DNA of 64,000 nucleotides from an uncultured Clostridia bacterium. GTDB lineage: Bacteria > Bacillota > Clostridia > Peptostreptococcales > Anaerovoracaceae. Where the stretch lies: positions 1-64,000 of the forward strand of contig CALCEY010000017.1 of assembly GCA_937900415.1 (NCBI GenBank), written 5' to 3'. Within the stretch, counting starts at the first letter, position 1; the number at the start of each line of letters is the position of its first letter. The position numbers were made by a program, and so were the translations under genes. Below are positions 43,788 to 53,290 of the stretch, one piece after another. The notes under the pieces were generated by a model, which was not told the DNA's origin, did no database searches, and saw nothing but the letters and a program-made list of their open reading frames with translations.

Positions 43788-45587
43788 CTACATTCGCTTA
43801 TTTTTGTGATGTTTTTGTGAAGTAAGCTGATAAAACAAATCGCTTCTTCCGATTTTTTCAAGAGCCTTTTTAACAGCGGCTCTGTTCTCTTTTTTATGAA
43901 AGTGAAGCAATGCTCTCTGCATTTTCTTTTCCTCCATAGTCCGGGCTACGTGAATTTTCCTCATAGTAAACGGATCCAGCCCTGTATAATACATACAGGT
44001 GGCCAGAGTGCCGGGAGTCGGATAGAAATCCTGAACTTGGTCGGGTACGAAGCCGTAATTCTTTAAAAACAGCGCCAGCTCCACAGCGTCTTCAAGGCTG
44101 CTGCCCGGGTGACTTGAGATAAGATACGGTATCAGATACTGCTTCAATCCAAGTTTTTCATTGGCGCTTTTATATTTTTTCACAAAGCATGTGAAAGTGT
44201 CCTTCGACGGCTTGCGCATACATGAGAGCACCTTGTCCGATATGTGTTCGGGAGCAACCTTAAGAGTTCCGCTCACATGATGCCTGCACAGCTCCTGTAT
44301 GTATTCGTCGCATTTTTCATCAGCTAAAAGGTAGTCGTATCTTATTCCAGACCTTATAAAGACTTTTTTAACGCCCAGGATTTCTCTAACAGCCTTTAAA
44401 ATATTGAAATATTCGCTGTGGTCGGGACGTATGGCAGAGCATACCCTCGGATACAGACAATCCTTATGACTGCACACGCCTGCCTTCAGCTGTTTTTGGC
44501 AGGCCGGCCCCCTGAAATTAGCCGTAGGTCCTCCCACGTCATGAATATATCCTTTAAAATCATCTCTTTTCGTCAGCATTTCCGCTTCCGCTACTATGGA
44601 CTCCTTGCTCCTGCCGCGCACCTGTCTGCCCTGATGATAAGTTATAGCGCAGAAGCTGCATCCTCCGAAGCAGCCCCTTGAGCTGACTATGCTGAACCTT
44701 ACTTCTTCAAATGCCGGTATCCCACCCTGCTCCTCATATACGGGGTGAGGTTCATTTTCAAATGGAAGCTGGTAAACATCGTCCAACTCCTGCTGTGAAA
44801 GAGGCGGCTGCGGAGGGTTTTGCATCACCCATACGGTATCCGTATATTTTTCCGCCAAACCCTTCGCCGTTATGTAATCATTGTTTTCATACTGTCTCAG
44901 GAAGCTTTCGGCATATTTTCGCCTGTCGCAGTTAATCTGCTCAAATTCCGGCAGTTTTATCCAATCTGCTTCTGCCGGCGCTTCTTTTCCTTTCCAGCAT
45001 GTTCCTTTTATCCAGGTTATGTCTTTAACATCTATGCCTGAATCAAGAGCGTCGGCGATTTCAACTACAGCTTTTTCACCCATCCCGTAGATGAGCAGAT
45101 CAGCCTTTGAATCAAGCAATACAGATCTTCTTATCCTGTCGCTCCAGTAGTCGTAATGGCCCAATCTCCTGAGACTGGCTTCTATTCCGCCTATTATGAC
45201 GGGAACTCCTTTATAGGCTTCTCTCGCCCTGTTGGCATAAACAATCAGCGCTCTGTCCGGACGGCCTCCCGCCTTGCCTCCCGGCGCATACTCGTCCTTT
45301 TTTCTCTTATTCTTAAATACAGAATAATTATTAACCATTGAATCGACTACGCCGCTGTTTATCAGAAAGCCCAGCCTAGGCTTTCCGAAGCGTTTAAAAT
45401 CGTCAGCCGATTTATAATCCGGTCTCGGCAGTATGGCAATCCTGTATCCCATGCTTTCCAGGACGCGAGCTATTATAGCTGTGCCGAAGGAATGATGGTC
45501 CACATAAGCGTCTCCCGTTACAAGAACGAAATCCACTTCCTGCCATCCTCTGTTATTCATTTCTTCTCTCGTTATAGGTAAAAACAT
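43788..45587 (-). CDS. YgiQ family radical SAM protein
   Basis: A 599-residue UPF0313/YgiQ protein. The radical SAM cluster is CFGGCSFCA (Cys-x3-Cys-x2-Cys) in the middle of the protein, preceded by an N-terminal region with FVLVTGDAYVDHHSFG typical for the family. Additional conserved Cys sit in the CQKQLKAGVCSHKDC segment and near YPRVC, possibly a second metal site. The C-terminus has a lysine/histidine-rich tail. The reaction catalysed is unknown. AAAGAGAG precedes the ATG. Confidence 0.9.
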   Translation of the reverse strand: MFLPITREEMNNRGWQEVDFVLVTGDAYVDHHSFGTAIIARVLESMGYRIAILPRPDYKSADDFKRFGKPRLGFLINSGVVDSMVNNYSVFKNKRKKDEYAPGGKAGGRPDRALIVYANRAREAYKGVPVIIGGIEASLRRLGHYDYWSDRIRRSVLLDSKADLLIYGMGEKAVVEIADALDSGIDVKDITWIKGTCWKGKEAPAEADWIKLPEFEQINCDRRKYAESFLRQYENNDYITAKGLAEKYTDTVWVMQNPPQPPLSQQELDDVYQLPFENEPHPVYEEQGGIPAFEEVRFSIVSSRGCFGGCSFCAITYHQGRQVRGRSKESIVAEAEMLTKRDDFKGYIHDVGGPTANFRGPACQKQLKAGVCSHKDCLYPRVCSAIRPDHSEYFNILKAVREILGVKKVFIRSGIRYDYLLADEKCDEYIQELCRHHVSGTLKVAPEHISDKVLSCMRKPSKDTFTCFVKKYKSANEKLGLKQYLIPYLISSHPGSSLEDAVELALFLKNYGFVPDQVQDFYPTPGTLATCMYYTGLDPFTMRKIHVARTMEEKKMQRALLHFHKKENRAAVKKALEKIGRSDLFYQLTSQKHHKNKRM

Positions 45588-45658
45588 AATCTCTCTTTCT
45601 TATAACCGTATCCCTTTAAATTCGCCGGTTATTTGATTTCAAAGCGTCATTGAAGCTC

Positions 45659-45728
45659 TTGCGAAAAATGATTTTTCGCAAGACATTCCATTCCGTTAAA
45701 AAGGGTACGAGAAGTCCCGTACCCCTTT
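45659..45728 (-). terminator. Two hairpins ending the nucleoside ABC operon
   Basis: Minus-strand order: a stem AAGGGGTACG/CGTACCCTT (45701-45727) followed by TTTTTAAC, then a perfect palindrome CTTGCGAAAAA-TG-TTTTTCGCAAG-like sequence at 45659-45683. The first is the main intrinsic terminator after the last permease gene. Confidence 0.8.
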
Positions 45729-45748
45729 ATATTCTGAATTTTAAAAAC

Positions 45749-46759
45749 TTATCTCTGTCCCTTGTCGTAAGGAATTCCCTCTGCCTTAGGTACCCTTGAG
45801 CTCTTGGAGGTAAACGCAAGAACTATGAGGGTGATTAGATAAGGAAGCAGTCTGTATACGTAAGGGCTTACTCCTATCTCCGCCAGCATATACACCCCGT
45901 CCCCATTTATGTCCAAGCTTGTGTAGGTTGCAGATATACACTTGAACAGACCGAACAGGATTCCTCCCATTGCAACGGTAAGAGGCTTCCAGTTGCCGAA
46001 AATCATAACAGCCAGAGCGAGGAAGCCGTATCCTGCCACTTCTCCTGTGGAAGCGCAGTTGGCCGTGGTGAGAGCATAGGTAAATCCGCCCATGCCTGCC
46101 AGGGCTCCTGAAATCGTTACTCCGGCATATCTCATCTTATAAACGTTGATTCCCAGAGAATCAGCTGCATGAGGGTTTTCACCGCAGGATCTCAGCCTAA
46201 GTCCGAACTTTGTCTTATAAAGTATGACGGACAGTATCACAAAAACCGCAAGGCATATATAAGTCGTTAGATAAACCTTGTTTATAAGGAGATTTCCTAT
46301 GAATCCGAAATCATGATCCTTAGGAAGTCCGAAGGTGCTCGGCTTTATCATAAACCAGCCGGCGGCGTCTCCAGTCACCATTCTCATAGCGTTCTGCTGA
46401 GCTATCAGATTGATGAAGAACAGAACCAGCGCAGGAGCCAGCATATTCAGCGCCGTACCGCCTATAGTCTGATCTGCTTTCAGATTGATAGCCGAAAACG
46501 ACAAAAGCAGCGAGAACAAGGCTCCGAAAACCGAAGCAGCTATCAAAGCCAGCAGCATCAGAAGCTGTCCCTGTTCCTGGGTAAACACCTGGTTTTCCTG
46601 CATCACTCTTACAAACAATACTCCTATAAAGGCTCCGAAGATCATGATACCTTCCAAAGCCAGATTTATGACGCCGCTCCTTTCGGCAAAAATTCCTGCC
46701 AGAGCTACTATCATCAGAGGAACAGCGTACAGCATAGTCTGTTGAATCAAAAATACCAT
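45749..46759 (-). CDS. Nucleoside ABC transporter permease (NupQ/YufQ-like)
   Basis: A 336-residue permease of the branched-chain/sugar/nucleoside (BPD_transp_2) type with about eight to ten transmembrane segments. Family sequences are AGIFAERSGVINLALEGIMIFGAF near the N-terminus and GENPHAADSLGINVYKMRY in the cytosolic loop. It pairs with the upstream permease as a heterodimer. The ATG overlaps the previous stop by one base (TAATG). Confidence 0.92.
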   Translation of the reverse strand: MVFLIQQTMLYAVPLMIVALAGIFAERSGVINLALEGIMIFGAFIGVLFVRVMQENQVFTQEQGQLLMLLALIAASVFGALFSLLLSFSAINLKADQTIGGTALNMLAPALVLFFINLIAQQNAMRMVTGDAAGWFMIKPSTFGLPKDHDFGFIGNLLINKVYLTTYICLAVFVILSVILYKTKFGLRLRSCGENPHAADSLGINVYKMRYAGVTISGALAGMGGFTYALTTANCASTGEVAGYGFLALAVMIFGNWKPLTVAMGGILFGLFKCISATYTSLDINGDGVYMLAEIGVSPYVYRLLPYLITLIVLAFTSKSSRVPKAEGIPYDKGQR

Positions 46760-47976
46760 TACTTGTTTCCTCCTTCCGCATTTTCGCCGGTCTCTTTTTT
46801 CTTTTTACCTCTTTTATCGAGCAACGTCTTTATTAGCATTGCGAAAGCGCTGAGGTAAACTATTGAAGCAATTATTATATCCGTAATATACTCATTGTAT
46901 GCGGTAAGCGTCTTGAGCTGCATACCTGCTATATTCAGCATTGACATAAAGCAACCCGTAAAAACGACGCCTATCGGATGATTGGACGCCAGCAGCGCTA
47001 CAGGAATTCCGTTAAATCCCTCGTCAGGAAGCATCTGATATGTTGACCAGAAAAACTCTGTATGTCCCGACAGATAATAAAGCGAAGCTCCGGCTGCTGA
47101 AAGAGCTCCTGCTATGGCCATAGACATTACTATGCTCTTCTTATCGTTTATTCCCGCATATCTTGCCGCATGGCGATTATTTCCGCACGCCTTGAGCTGA
47201 TAGCCGAAAGTCGTCTTCGTCATGATTATATATACTATTACGGCAATCAAAACCGCTATAACTATACCGCCTGTTACCTGAGAGCCAGGGAAAAGTTTAT
47301 CAAGACCGAAATCGAAAGTTTCAACTCCGTTTGAGGCTGTAGGTTTGATATAACCTACCTTTCCTCCGTCCTCGGCATTTTTAAGCTCGTCTCTGACTTC
47401 AAAAAACCAGGTTACAAGGTTTGCGGCTATCCAGTTTGTCATTATACATGTAATTACTTCGTTTATATTGAGGAAAGCTTTCAGAAATCCCGGGATACAT
47501 CCCCAGACAGCTCCCGCTATCATTCCGCCAAGGAAAGCCAGTATCCATACTATCCAGACGGGAATCGTCTCCGTCGGCATGGTCAGCGCTATATAAAGCG
47601 TCGCCGTCGTTCCCATAAGATATTGTCCCGGAGCTCCTATATTAAACAGTCCTGTCCTGAAAGCCACTGCTACAGATAAACCGGTCATTATCAGAGGAGT
47701 TCCCCTGAAAAGCATGTTTCCTACATTCACCGGGTTAAAACCAAATGTAAGCTCTCCTGCTTCCCGTCCCGTACTGAACAATCCGAGAAATACAAGCTTG
47801 ACGCCCTCAAATATACCTTTTGTCGTTATTCCGTCTTTCGTGAATCCTACTATTATTACAATAAGAGTTCCCACAACCATACCAATGAGGATGGATATTA
47901 CAGCTGAAAGAATACTTTTAAAGGCGTCTGTTGAATAATATTTCTGTTTTCCGGTATCCGGATTCAGCTTATACAT
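46759..47976 (-). CDS. Nucleoside ABC transporter permease (NupP/YufP-like)
   Basis: A 405-residue BPD_transp_2 permease with an extra N-terminal cytosolic tail. Conserved pieces are LVFLGLFSTGREAGELTF, FNIGAPGQYLMGTTATLY and ACGNNRHAARYAGI. The ATG used has AAGGAGGTGG 7 nt upstream and overlaps the ATPase stop by 8 nt. A frame continuing 35 codons further upstream, entirely within the ATPase gene, is rejected. Cytosolic C-terminus is Lys/Glu rich (KRGKKKKETG). Confidence 0.92.
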   Translation of the reverse strand: MYKLNPDTGKQKYYSTDAFKSILSAVISILIGMVVGTLIVIIVGFTKDGITTKGIFEGVKLVFLGLFSTGREAGELTFGFNPVNVGNMLFRGTPLIMTGLSVAVAFRTGLFNIGAPGQYLMGTTATLYIALTMPTETIPVWIVWILAFLGGMIAGAVWGCIPGFLKAFLNINEVITCIMTNWIAANLVTWFFEVRDELKNAEDGGKVGYIKPTASNGVETFDFGLDKLFPGSQVTGGIVIAVLIAVIVYIIMTKTTFGYQLKACGNNRHAARYAGINDKKSIVMSMAIAGALSAAGASLYYLSGHTEFFWSTYQMLPDEGFNGIPVALLASNHPIGVVFTGCFMSMLNIAGMQLKTLTAYNEYITDIIIASIVYLSAFAMLIKTLLDKRGKKKKETGENAEGGNK

Positions 47977-49513
47977 CTGCTTCCACCTCCTTTTCCTGAC
48001 GTTTGGCTCCCGCCATATAGAGACCCAGTTCCTGAGCGTCAGTTTTCTTAGGATCCAGCTCGCCCACGATTTGGCCCTCATACATTACGAGAATCCTGTC
48101 GGAAAGGCTCATTACTTCGTCCAGCTCGAGGGAAACGAGCAGAATAGCCTTATCTTTATCTCTCTCGGAAATCAACTGACCGTGTATGTTTTCTATTGCT
48201 CCCACGTCCAGACCTCTGGTAGGCTGTACTGCTATTATGAGCGGCTCGTCCCTGTCCAGCTCTCTTGCAATTATGGCCTTCTGCTGATTTCCTCCCGACA
48301 TGCTGCGTGCTATAGTTACAGGGCCCTGTCCCGAACGTATATCGTATTCCTCGATAAGCGTCTTAGCATAATTTCTTACTTCGTTAAATTTTATGAAGCC
48401 GTGGTTCTGGAATCTCTTCTCTCTGAATTTCTGCAGGACGAGATTCTGCTCCAAGGTATATGGCAGAACCAATCCGTGCTTATGACGATCCTCCGGAATA
48501 TGACTCATCCCGGCAAGGCTTCGTTCTCTTATGGTTGCTCCTGAAATATCTTTACCGCAAAGAGTTATCTTACCTTCGCTGGTTTTTTCAAGTCCCGTTA
48601 TTCCATGTATAAGCTCGCTCTGTCCGTTTCCGTCGATTCCTGCGATACATACGATTTCTCCCTGCCTGACGTCAAAGGAAACGCCTCTTACGGCATCGTT
48701 TTTGTGGAGCTTTGACGGAACCCTAAGATTCTTAACGGACAGAACCACTTCCTTCGGTCTGGCCTCCGTTTTGTCAATCTCCAGCTGAACCGGTCTTCCT
48801 ACCATCATGGTGGAAAGTTCCTGTTTCGTTACATCTTTGGTATTGACCGTTCCTATACACTTTCCCTTATGCAATACGGTAACTCTGTCAGATACCGCCA
48901 TGATTTCATTTAATTTATGCGTGATAAACAAGATGGATTTGCCTTCTTTCGCAAACCCCCTCATAATTTCCATAAGTTCATCTATCTCCTGAGGAGTAAG
49001 GACGGCTGTAGGTTCGTCGAAAATCAGGATTTCATTTTCCCTGTAAAGCATCTTTAAAATTTCAACGCGCTGCTGCATGCCTACGGTAATGTCTTCAACT
49101 TTAGCGTCTACGTCCACCTTAAGACCGTACTTTTCCGACAGCTCGATAACCTTCTTTTTAGCTTCTTTCTTCTGTAAAAAGCCAAACTTCGTCGTTTCCG
49201 CTCCCAGAATAATATTATCGAGAACGGTAAAAACGTCAATCAGCTTAAAATGCTGATGAACCATTCCTATTCCCAAGGCTGTAGCATCGTTGGGATTATT
49301 TATCTCTACTTCTTTTCCGTTTTTTAATATCGTGCCTTCCTCAGGCTGATAAAGTCCGAATAAAACACTCATGAGAGTAGATTTTCCCGCTCCGTTTTCA
49401 CCCAGAAGCGCGTGTATCTCTCCCTTTTTTAACTGCAACGTTATGTCGTCGTTGGCCACAATTCCAGGAAATTCTTTCCGTATGTGGTTCATCTCAATTA
49501 CGTATTCTGACAT
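47969..49513 (-). CDS. Nucleoside ABC transporter ATP-binding protein (NupO/YufO-like)
   Basis: A 514-residue double ATPase. The first domain has Walker A GENGAGKST (38-46), signature VGMQQRVEI and Walker B LIFDEPTAVLT. In the second, Walker A is degenerate (GIDGNGQSE) while SGGNQQKAI and the downstream AVQPTRGLDVG remain, the usual RbsA/NupO pattern. It powers import of nucleosides bound by the upstream lipoprotein. A terminator-like hairpin stands between them, giving reduced expression of the distal genes. Confidence 0.94.
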   Translation of the reverse strand: MSEYVIEMNHIRKEFPGIVANDDITLQLKKGEIHALLGENGAGKSTLMSVLFGLYQPEEGTILKNGKEVEINNPNDATALGIGMVHQHFKLIDVFTVLDNIILGAETTKFGFLQKKEAKKKVIELSEKYGLKVDVDAKVEDITVGMQQRVEILKMLYRENEILIFDEPTAVLTPQEIDELMEIMRGFAKEGKSILFITHKLNEIMAVSDRVTVLHKGKCIGTVNTKDVTKQELSTMMVGRPVQLEIDKTEARPKEVVLSVKNLRVPSKLHKNDAVRGVSFDVRQGEIVCIAGIDGNGQSELIHGITGLEKTSEGKITLCGKDISGATIRERSLAGMSHIPEDRHKHGLVLPYTLEQNLVLQKFREKRFQNHGFIKFNEVRNYAKTLIEEYDIRSGQGPVTIARSMSGGNQQKAIIARELDRDEPLIIAVQPTRGLDVGAIENIHGQLISERDKDKAILLVSLELDEVMSLSDRILVMYEGQIVGELDPKKTDAQELGLYMAGAKRQEKEVEADV

Positions 49514-49546
49514 CGCTTTATCCTTTGCAAATATTCTCTAACCTAC

Positions 49547-49576
49547 AAAAAGGGGGAACATAAAATTCCCCCTTTT
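49547..49576 (-). terminator. Attenuator-like hairpin between the binding protein and ATPase genes
   Basis: On the minus strand AAAAGGGGGAA pairs with TTCCCCCTTTT around a 7-nt loop, followed by TGTAGG. It lies about 40 nt after the lipoprotein stop. Such a hairpin can give partial termination and protect the 3' end of the binding-protein mRNA, as in many ABC importers. Confidence 0.75.
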
Positions 49577-49618
49577 ATGCAAGTTTAATAACTTGTTTAA
49601 TTCATCCGCTATTTTGAA

Positions 49619-50758
49619 TTATTTAACAAATGTGATGTTTTCCCAATCCTTTGTGCTTGGATCTGCAACCTCTTCGTTGGAGATTTCAATTTCACCGCTC
49701 TTAACCTTTTCGTAGAGAGCGTTATAATCTTCAACTTTCCAGTTTTCAAGCGACCAAGTGTCTGTAGGAATGCCTACTGCGTCTGTTTCAGCTCCGAAAA
49801 CAGTAATCTTTCCGCCGAAATCAGCCCATTTGTCTTCGTAGAAAGCACCGATAACGTTCATCGTTGATCCTGCCAAATCCTTCATAGCTGAAGTAACGAC
49901 TGTATCGGACTGACCTGACTGGTCAACGTCAACGCCGATAATATCGCCGTCGTTGGCTCCTGCAGCAGCGGTACCTGACTGGAACATGCTTCCGCCGCAC
50001 ATGAAGATAACTTCCGTACCGGATTCAAACCAGCCGCCGAGCATAGCCTGTAAATCCTGAGAAGCGGAGAAAGACGAACCGTATTCCCAGCTGTATCTCA
50101 TTTCTACTTTTGAACCTTTTTCAGCAGCGCCTGCTTCTACGCCCTGAACGAAACCATATCCGTATTTGATGCAGGCAGGATTGCTTCCGCCGCCGCCGCC
50201 GGAGAAGCCGATCTTAGTGTAGCCCTCCATAGCTGCTGCATATCCCGCCAGATAACCGGCCTGTTCTTCTCTATAGCTTACAGAAGCCATGTTTTCTATC
50301 CCTTCAATTGATCCATCAATAAAGATGAACTTAACTTCCGGGAAGTCGGCAGCAGCCTTTTCAAGAGCCGGAGCCTGCAGGAAGCCTGCGGCTACTACGA
50401 TTTTGGCGCCTGCGTCAGCAGCAGCCTTCATGGCGTCGTATCTGTCGGTATCAGTAGCCTGATCGCCGTTTGCCGGCTGATAATACTTATATGACAATTC
50501 GTGTTCTGAAGCGTAGCCCTTAACTCCGTTCCAGGTGAACTGGTTAAAGGAACCGTCCTTCAGCTGGCCTACGTCTGTTACAAACGCCAGCTCATACTTT
50601 CCGTCTTCTGACTCCATAGTATCCGGAATTGCATCATAGTTGATTGCTCCATCAGCAGCTCCATCGCCTTCAGCCTTGCCGCCGTCATCTTTATTGCCGC
50701 AAGCTGCGAAAGCAAATACCATTGCTGCGATGAGCAATAATGAAAGAAACTTTTTCAT
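49619..50758 (-). CDS. BMP-family nucleoside-binding lipoprotein (PnrA/NupN-like)
   Basis: A 379-residue lipoprotein of the BMP/PnrA/TmpC family, the substrate receptor for purine nucleosides. The signal peptide ends in the lipobox AFAAC (Cys about residue 20). Diagnostic blocks are LAFVTDVGQLKDGSFNQFTWNGV, VVAAGFLQAPALEKAAADFP and GVDVDQSGQSD. The start chosen has AGGAGGG six nt upstream, and a frame starting 25 codons earlier (50833) has no signal. First gene of the nucleoside importer; expected to be the most abundant product. Confidence 0.93.
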   Translation of the reverse strand: MKKFLSLLLIAAMVFAFAACGNKDDGGKAEGDGAADGAINYDAIPDTMESEDGKYELAFVTDVGQLKDGSFNQFTWNGVKGYASEHELSYKYYQPANGDQATDTDRYDAMKAAADAGAKIVVAAGFLQAPALEKAAADFPEVKFIFIDGSIEGIENMASVSYREEQAGYLAGYAAAMEGYTKIGFSGGGGGSNPACIKYGYGFVQGVEAGAAEKGSKVEMRYSWEYGSSFSASQDLQAMLGGWFESGTEVIFMCGGSMFQSGTAAAGANDGDIIGVDVDQSGQSDTVVTSAMKDLAGSTMNVIGAFYEDKWADFGGKITVFGAETDAVGIPTDTWSLENWKVEDYNALYEKVKSGEIEISNEEVADPSTKDWENITFVK

Positions 50759-50949
50759 TTTTTCCCTCCTAAGTAATTTTGCAATAAATTTCCTAACATA
50801 ATTATATAATAAAGATTCCAAAAGTAAAAGCACTTTTTGCGTTCTTATATATTTTTTGTCAAAATTTTGTTAAAAAAAGTTGTAATTTCATTAAAGCTGC
50901 GTCTTTATTCTTTTTAAGCAAACCTTATGCCGGCGCATCGCCTCCGGCC

Positions 50950-50994
50950 GTGAAATATAAAGCTATGAAATACAAAGCCGTGAAATATAAAGCC
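50950..50994 (+). repeat. Three copies of a 15-bp tandem repeat
   Basis: Three near-identical 15-nt units of form RTGAAATAYAAAGCY follow each other (starting at 50950, 50965 and 50980), with four differing positions overall. It lies in the 268-nt intergenic region between the CAP-domain gene and the nucleoside operon. The period is a multiple of three, but no start or ribosome-binding site is present on the plus strand. Confidence 0.7.
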
Positions 50995-51026
50995 GTGTAC
51001 ATTCAAAATTTGTAAAAACCGTTTTC

Positions 51027-51878
51027 TCATCCTATGAATAACTGTACCCAGTAGGCGATCCCTTTTTCATTCACCGCATATCCCACTCCGATTTCCTCAT
51101 ATTTTTCTCTCAGGATGTTATTTCTATGCCCCTGCGAGCGCATCCACGACCTCATGACAAAATCAGCGCTCCTCTGTCCTTTTGCTATATTTTCTCCCGC
51201 GGCCATATAATTTATATTATATTCTTTCATCATGTCGAAGGCCGAACCATAAGCGGGGGAATTATGGGAAAAATAATTGTTTTCTGCCATGTCCTCCGCC
51301 TTCATTTGAGCGACGGCGCAAAGTTCGTCGTTTAACGACAGAAGTGAAAGTCCGACTTTCTCTCTTTCCTGATTTACAAGGTTTAAAATTTTATTTGCCT
51401 GAAGAACTTCCTCTCCGCTGTCTTTTGGATAGTTTTCATTGCGGGAATTAGCAATTCCTCCTTTTCTCTTTAAACCAAAGTCGCCGGCTGAAAAAGATGT
51501 TGTCTCTTCTCCTTCATTTTTATTGCCTCGTTCAAAAATTTTTTTGTCCGCTTCTATTGAAGCCCTTATCTCATACAATATTTTTTCAGCTGAGTTTTCT
51601 TTAGACAGCTTAACTGCCTCTGCGTCCGCCGACTGAAAATTTATTTCCGGCTCTTCCACAGATTCTGCCGGGTAAAAAGCGTTTGCTCCGCCCGGAACGT
51701 CACCGCTAAAATCGTTGCCGCCACAACCGTTTCCGTCGGTGATAACGCTGAAAAATTCATATATGTCAGCAAAGCACGTCTTAAAAGAATTTCCTCCTGC
51801 CGTCTCTGCAAATGCTGCTCCAAAAGAGCCTGAAGCCACAGCTAAAGCCATTGCGGCAATCATAAGCTTTCTTTTCAT
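51027..51878 (-). CDS. Secreted CAP/SCP-domain protein (YkwD-like)
   Basis: A 283-residue secreted protein. The signal peptide (MKRKLMIAAMALAVASGSFGA) ends near residue 24; a low-complexity region to about 150 follows, rich in Ser/Glu/Gly/Asn. The C-terminal CAP domain (about 160-283) has LVNQEREKVGL, AEDMAENNYFSHNSP (His of the active pair), GENIAKGQ and QGHRNNIL. CAP proteins are common in spore-formers and anaerobes; precise function unknown. AGGAGC precedes the ATG. Confidence 0.9.
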   Translation of the reverse strand: MKRKLMIAAMALAVASGSFGAAFAETAGGNSFKTCFADIYEFFSVITDGNGCGGNDFSGDVPGGANAFYPAESVEEPEINFQSADAEAVKLSKENSAEKILYEIRASIEADKKIFERGNKNEGEETTSFSAGDFGLKRKGGIANSRNENYPKDSGEEVLQANKILNLVNQEREKVGLSLLSLNDELCAVAQMKAEDMAENNYFSHNSPAYGSAFDMMKEYNINYMAAGENIAKGQRSADFVMRSWMRSQGHRNNILREKYEEIGVGYAVNEKGIAYWVQLFIG

Positions 51879-51993
51879 CTCACTGCTCCTTTCTCGTTTT
51901 CAAGATTATAAGATAGTTTTCACTCATATCCAAAACTATATTAGCGGAAAGGAAGCTTGTGAACCCTACAAAAAATGGCAGCTGCCGCTGCCA

Positions 51994-52662
51994 TCATAAT
52001 ATTTTATCGGTAAACCATTTTACTATTCTCGCCGTCATCCCCCATATCACACGGTTTTCCCAGTGATACACAGGGATGATGTTTTTGCTTTTACGCCATT
52101 TATAACTGGGAGAAATTCCCGTTTCTGCATAGGGAAAAGCTGCCACGTCTGAAACAATATCGGCTTCGTACACTTTAGGAGGATTACCTTTGAAAAATTC
52201 AAGAGGAACGGTAAAAAATTCCTCCACCTCCTCCTTATTTACGTTTATTTTTGTAAGGGACGACTCCTTTATTTCGGCTACAAAGGTATATACTGTATAA
52301 TTGTCGAAGCCGTACAATGTGTCAAAGGGAGCGATTATCCTCACATCTGAAGCCGGTATTCCAGTTTCTTCTTCAAACTCCCTGAGAGCCGCTTTAACGG
52401 GAGTTTCTCCTGCTTCTATCCTGCCTCCGGGAAAGCATATGTCTCCCGGCTGGTTTTTAAGCTTATCCGACCTTACCTCAAACAAAATGTTCAGGTCCTC
52501 ATCATCTCCGCCTGCAATGTATTTGCAGTCTTTGCCTTCTTGAAAAGCTCCGATGATTTTTCCCCGGCATATCGGTATCACCACGCTGAAAAAACTATGC
52601 TTTCCTATAGGCTGCGTTTCCCTCATCTTAAGTTTTTTCTCTATAGTCCCAATGTCAAGCAT
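51994..52662 (-). CDS. Nudix hydrolase, CoA pyrophosphatase-like
   Basis: A 222-residue Nudix protein. The UPF0035 family sequence is LFEVRSDKLKNQPGDICFPGG, immediately followed by the Nudix box (GGRIEAGETPVKAALREFEE, then ETGI). This combination is found in CoA and acyl-CoA diphosphatases (NudL/NUDT7). The start used has GGAG 8 nt upstream. The frame continues 45 codons further upstream but crosses a strong terminator of the preceding gene, so that extension is rejected. Cytosolic; role in CoA turnover inferred from family. Confidence 0.87.
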   Translation of the reverse strand: MLDIGTIEKKLKMRETQPIGKHSFFSVVIPICRGKIIGAFQEGKDCKYIAGGDDEDLNILFEVRSDKLKNQPGDICFPGGRIEAGETPVKAALREFEEETGIPASDVRIIAPFDTLYGFDNYTVYTFVAEIKESSLTKINVNKEEVEEFFTVPLEFFKGNPPKVYEADIVSDVAAFPYAETGISPSYKWRKSKNIIPVYHWENRVIWGMTARIVKWFTDKIL

Positions 52663-52705
52663 GCTATCCGCTCCGTAAACATTCATATTCTCCCGGTAAA
52701 TTGCT

Positions 52706-52738
52706 GTAAAAAACATAAGGCGGTGGTTTCCCACCGCC
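52706..52738 (-). terminator. Intrinsic terminator of the small P-loop gene
   Basis: On the minus strand GGCGGTGG pairs with CCACCGCC around GAAA, followed by TTATGTTTTTTAC. It lies 33 nt after the P-loop gene stop. Confidence 0.85.
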
Positions 52739-52771
52739 GGCATATTATTCAAAGCAAATTTATCAGTTTTA

Positions 52772-53194
52772 TCAGTTGAGAATTTCACAGTCGTCAAAGT
52801 TGACTCCGATCATCTCTTCCTTTTCGGCGCTGAGACTTACGACGAAGTCCATACCGTAATCCTTGGATATGCTCTTAAGTCTTTCTACAAACTCAGGCAG
52901 ATCTCCGAGGGAAAAATCAGCATGTTTTAAGATGCTGTCTATGTATACTGTCTCTATATCGTGATCAGAGCTTATTATCCCATAAAGGAATCCGATATAT
53001 TCGTCACTGTTGGTGATGTGCTCGAAATCTTCCATACATATAACTCTTATTCTATATTTTAAATCATACATCAATCTGTGATTCTTATTGATAAATATAA
53101 TGCTTCCCTTGCTGTTTTCAACGCACTCGTTGGCCAAGTCAATCATCTGCTTGGTTTTGCCGCTGCCCTTATGTCCCACTAATAATTTAACCAT
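52772..53194 (-). CDS. Small P-loop NTPase, conserved in Clostridia
   Basis: A 140-residue protein with Walker A GHKGSGKT at residues 7-14 and a Walker B-like strand ETVYIDSI near residue 85. Only the minimal core is present, with no helicase or kinase motifs. Sometimes annotated as twitching motility/ATPase-like from the P-loop alone. It has a GGCGATAACC leader but no strong Shine-Dalgarno. It lies between rlmN (96-nt gap) and a terminator. Function unknown. Confidence 0.75.
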   Translation of the reverse strand: MVKLLVGHKGSGKTKQMIDLANECVENSKGSIIFINKNHRLMYDLKYRIRVICMEDFEHITNSDEYIGFLYGIISSDHDIETVYIDSILKHADFSLGDLPEFVERLKSISKDYGMDFVVSLSAEKEEMIGVNFDDCEILN

Positions 53195-53290
53195 GGTTAT
53201 CGCCTCCTAAATAAATTTTGCTTAAGCTCCTCAATCCTTCGATTTAGTTATTTTATTATACAATAAGCAAGTTGTTTTTTCAATGAAAAT

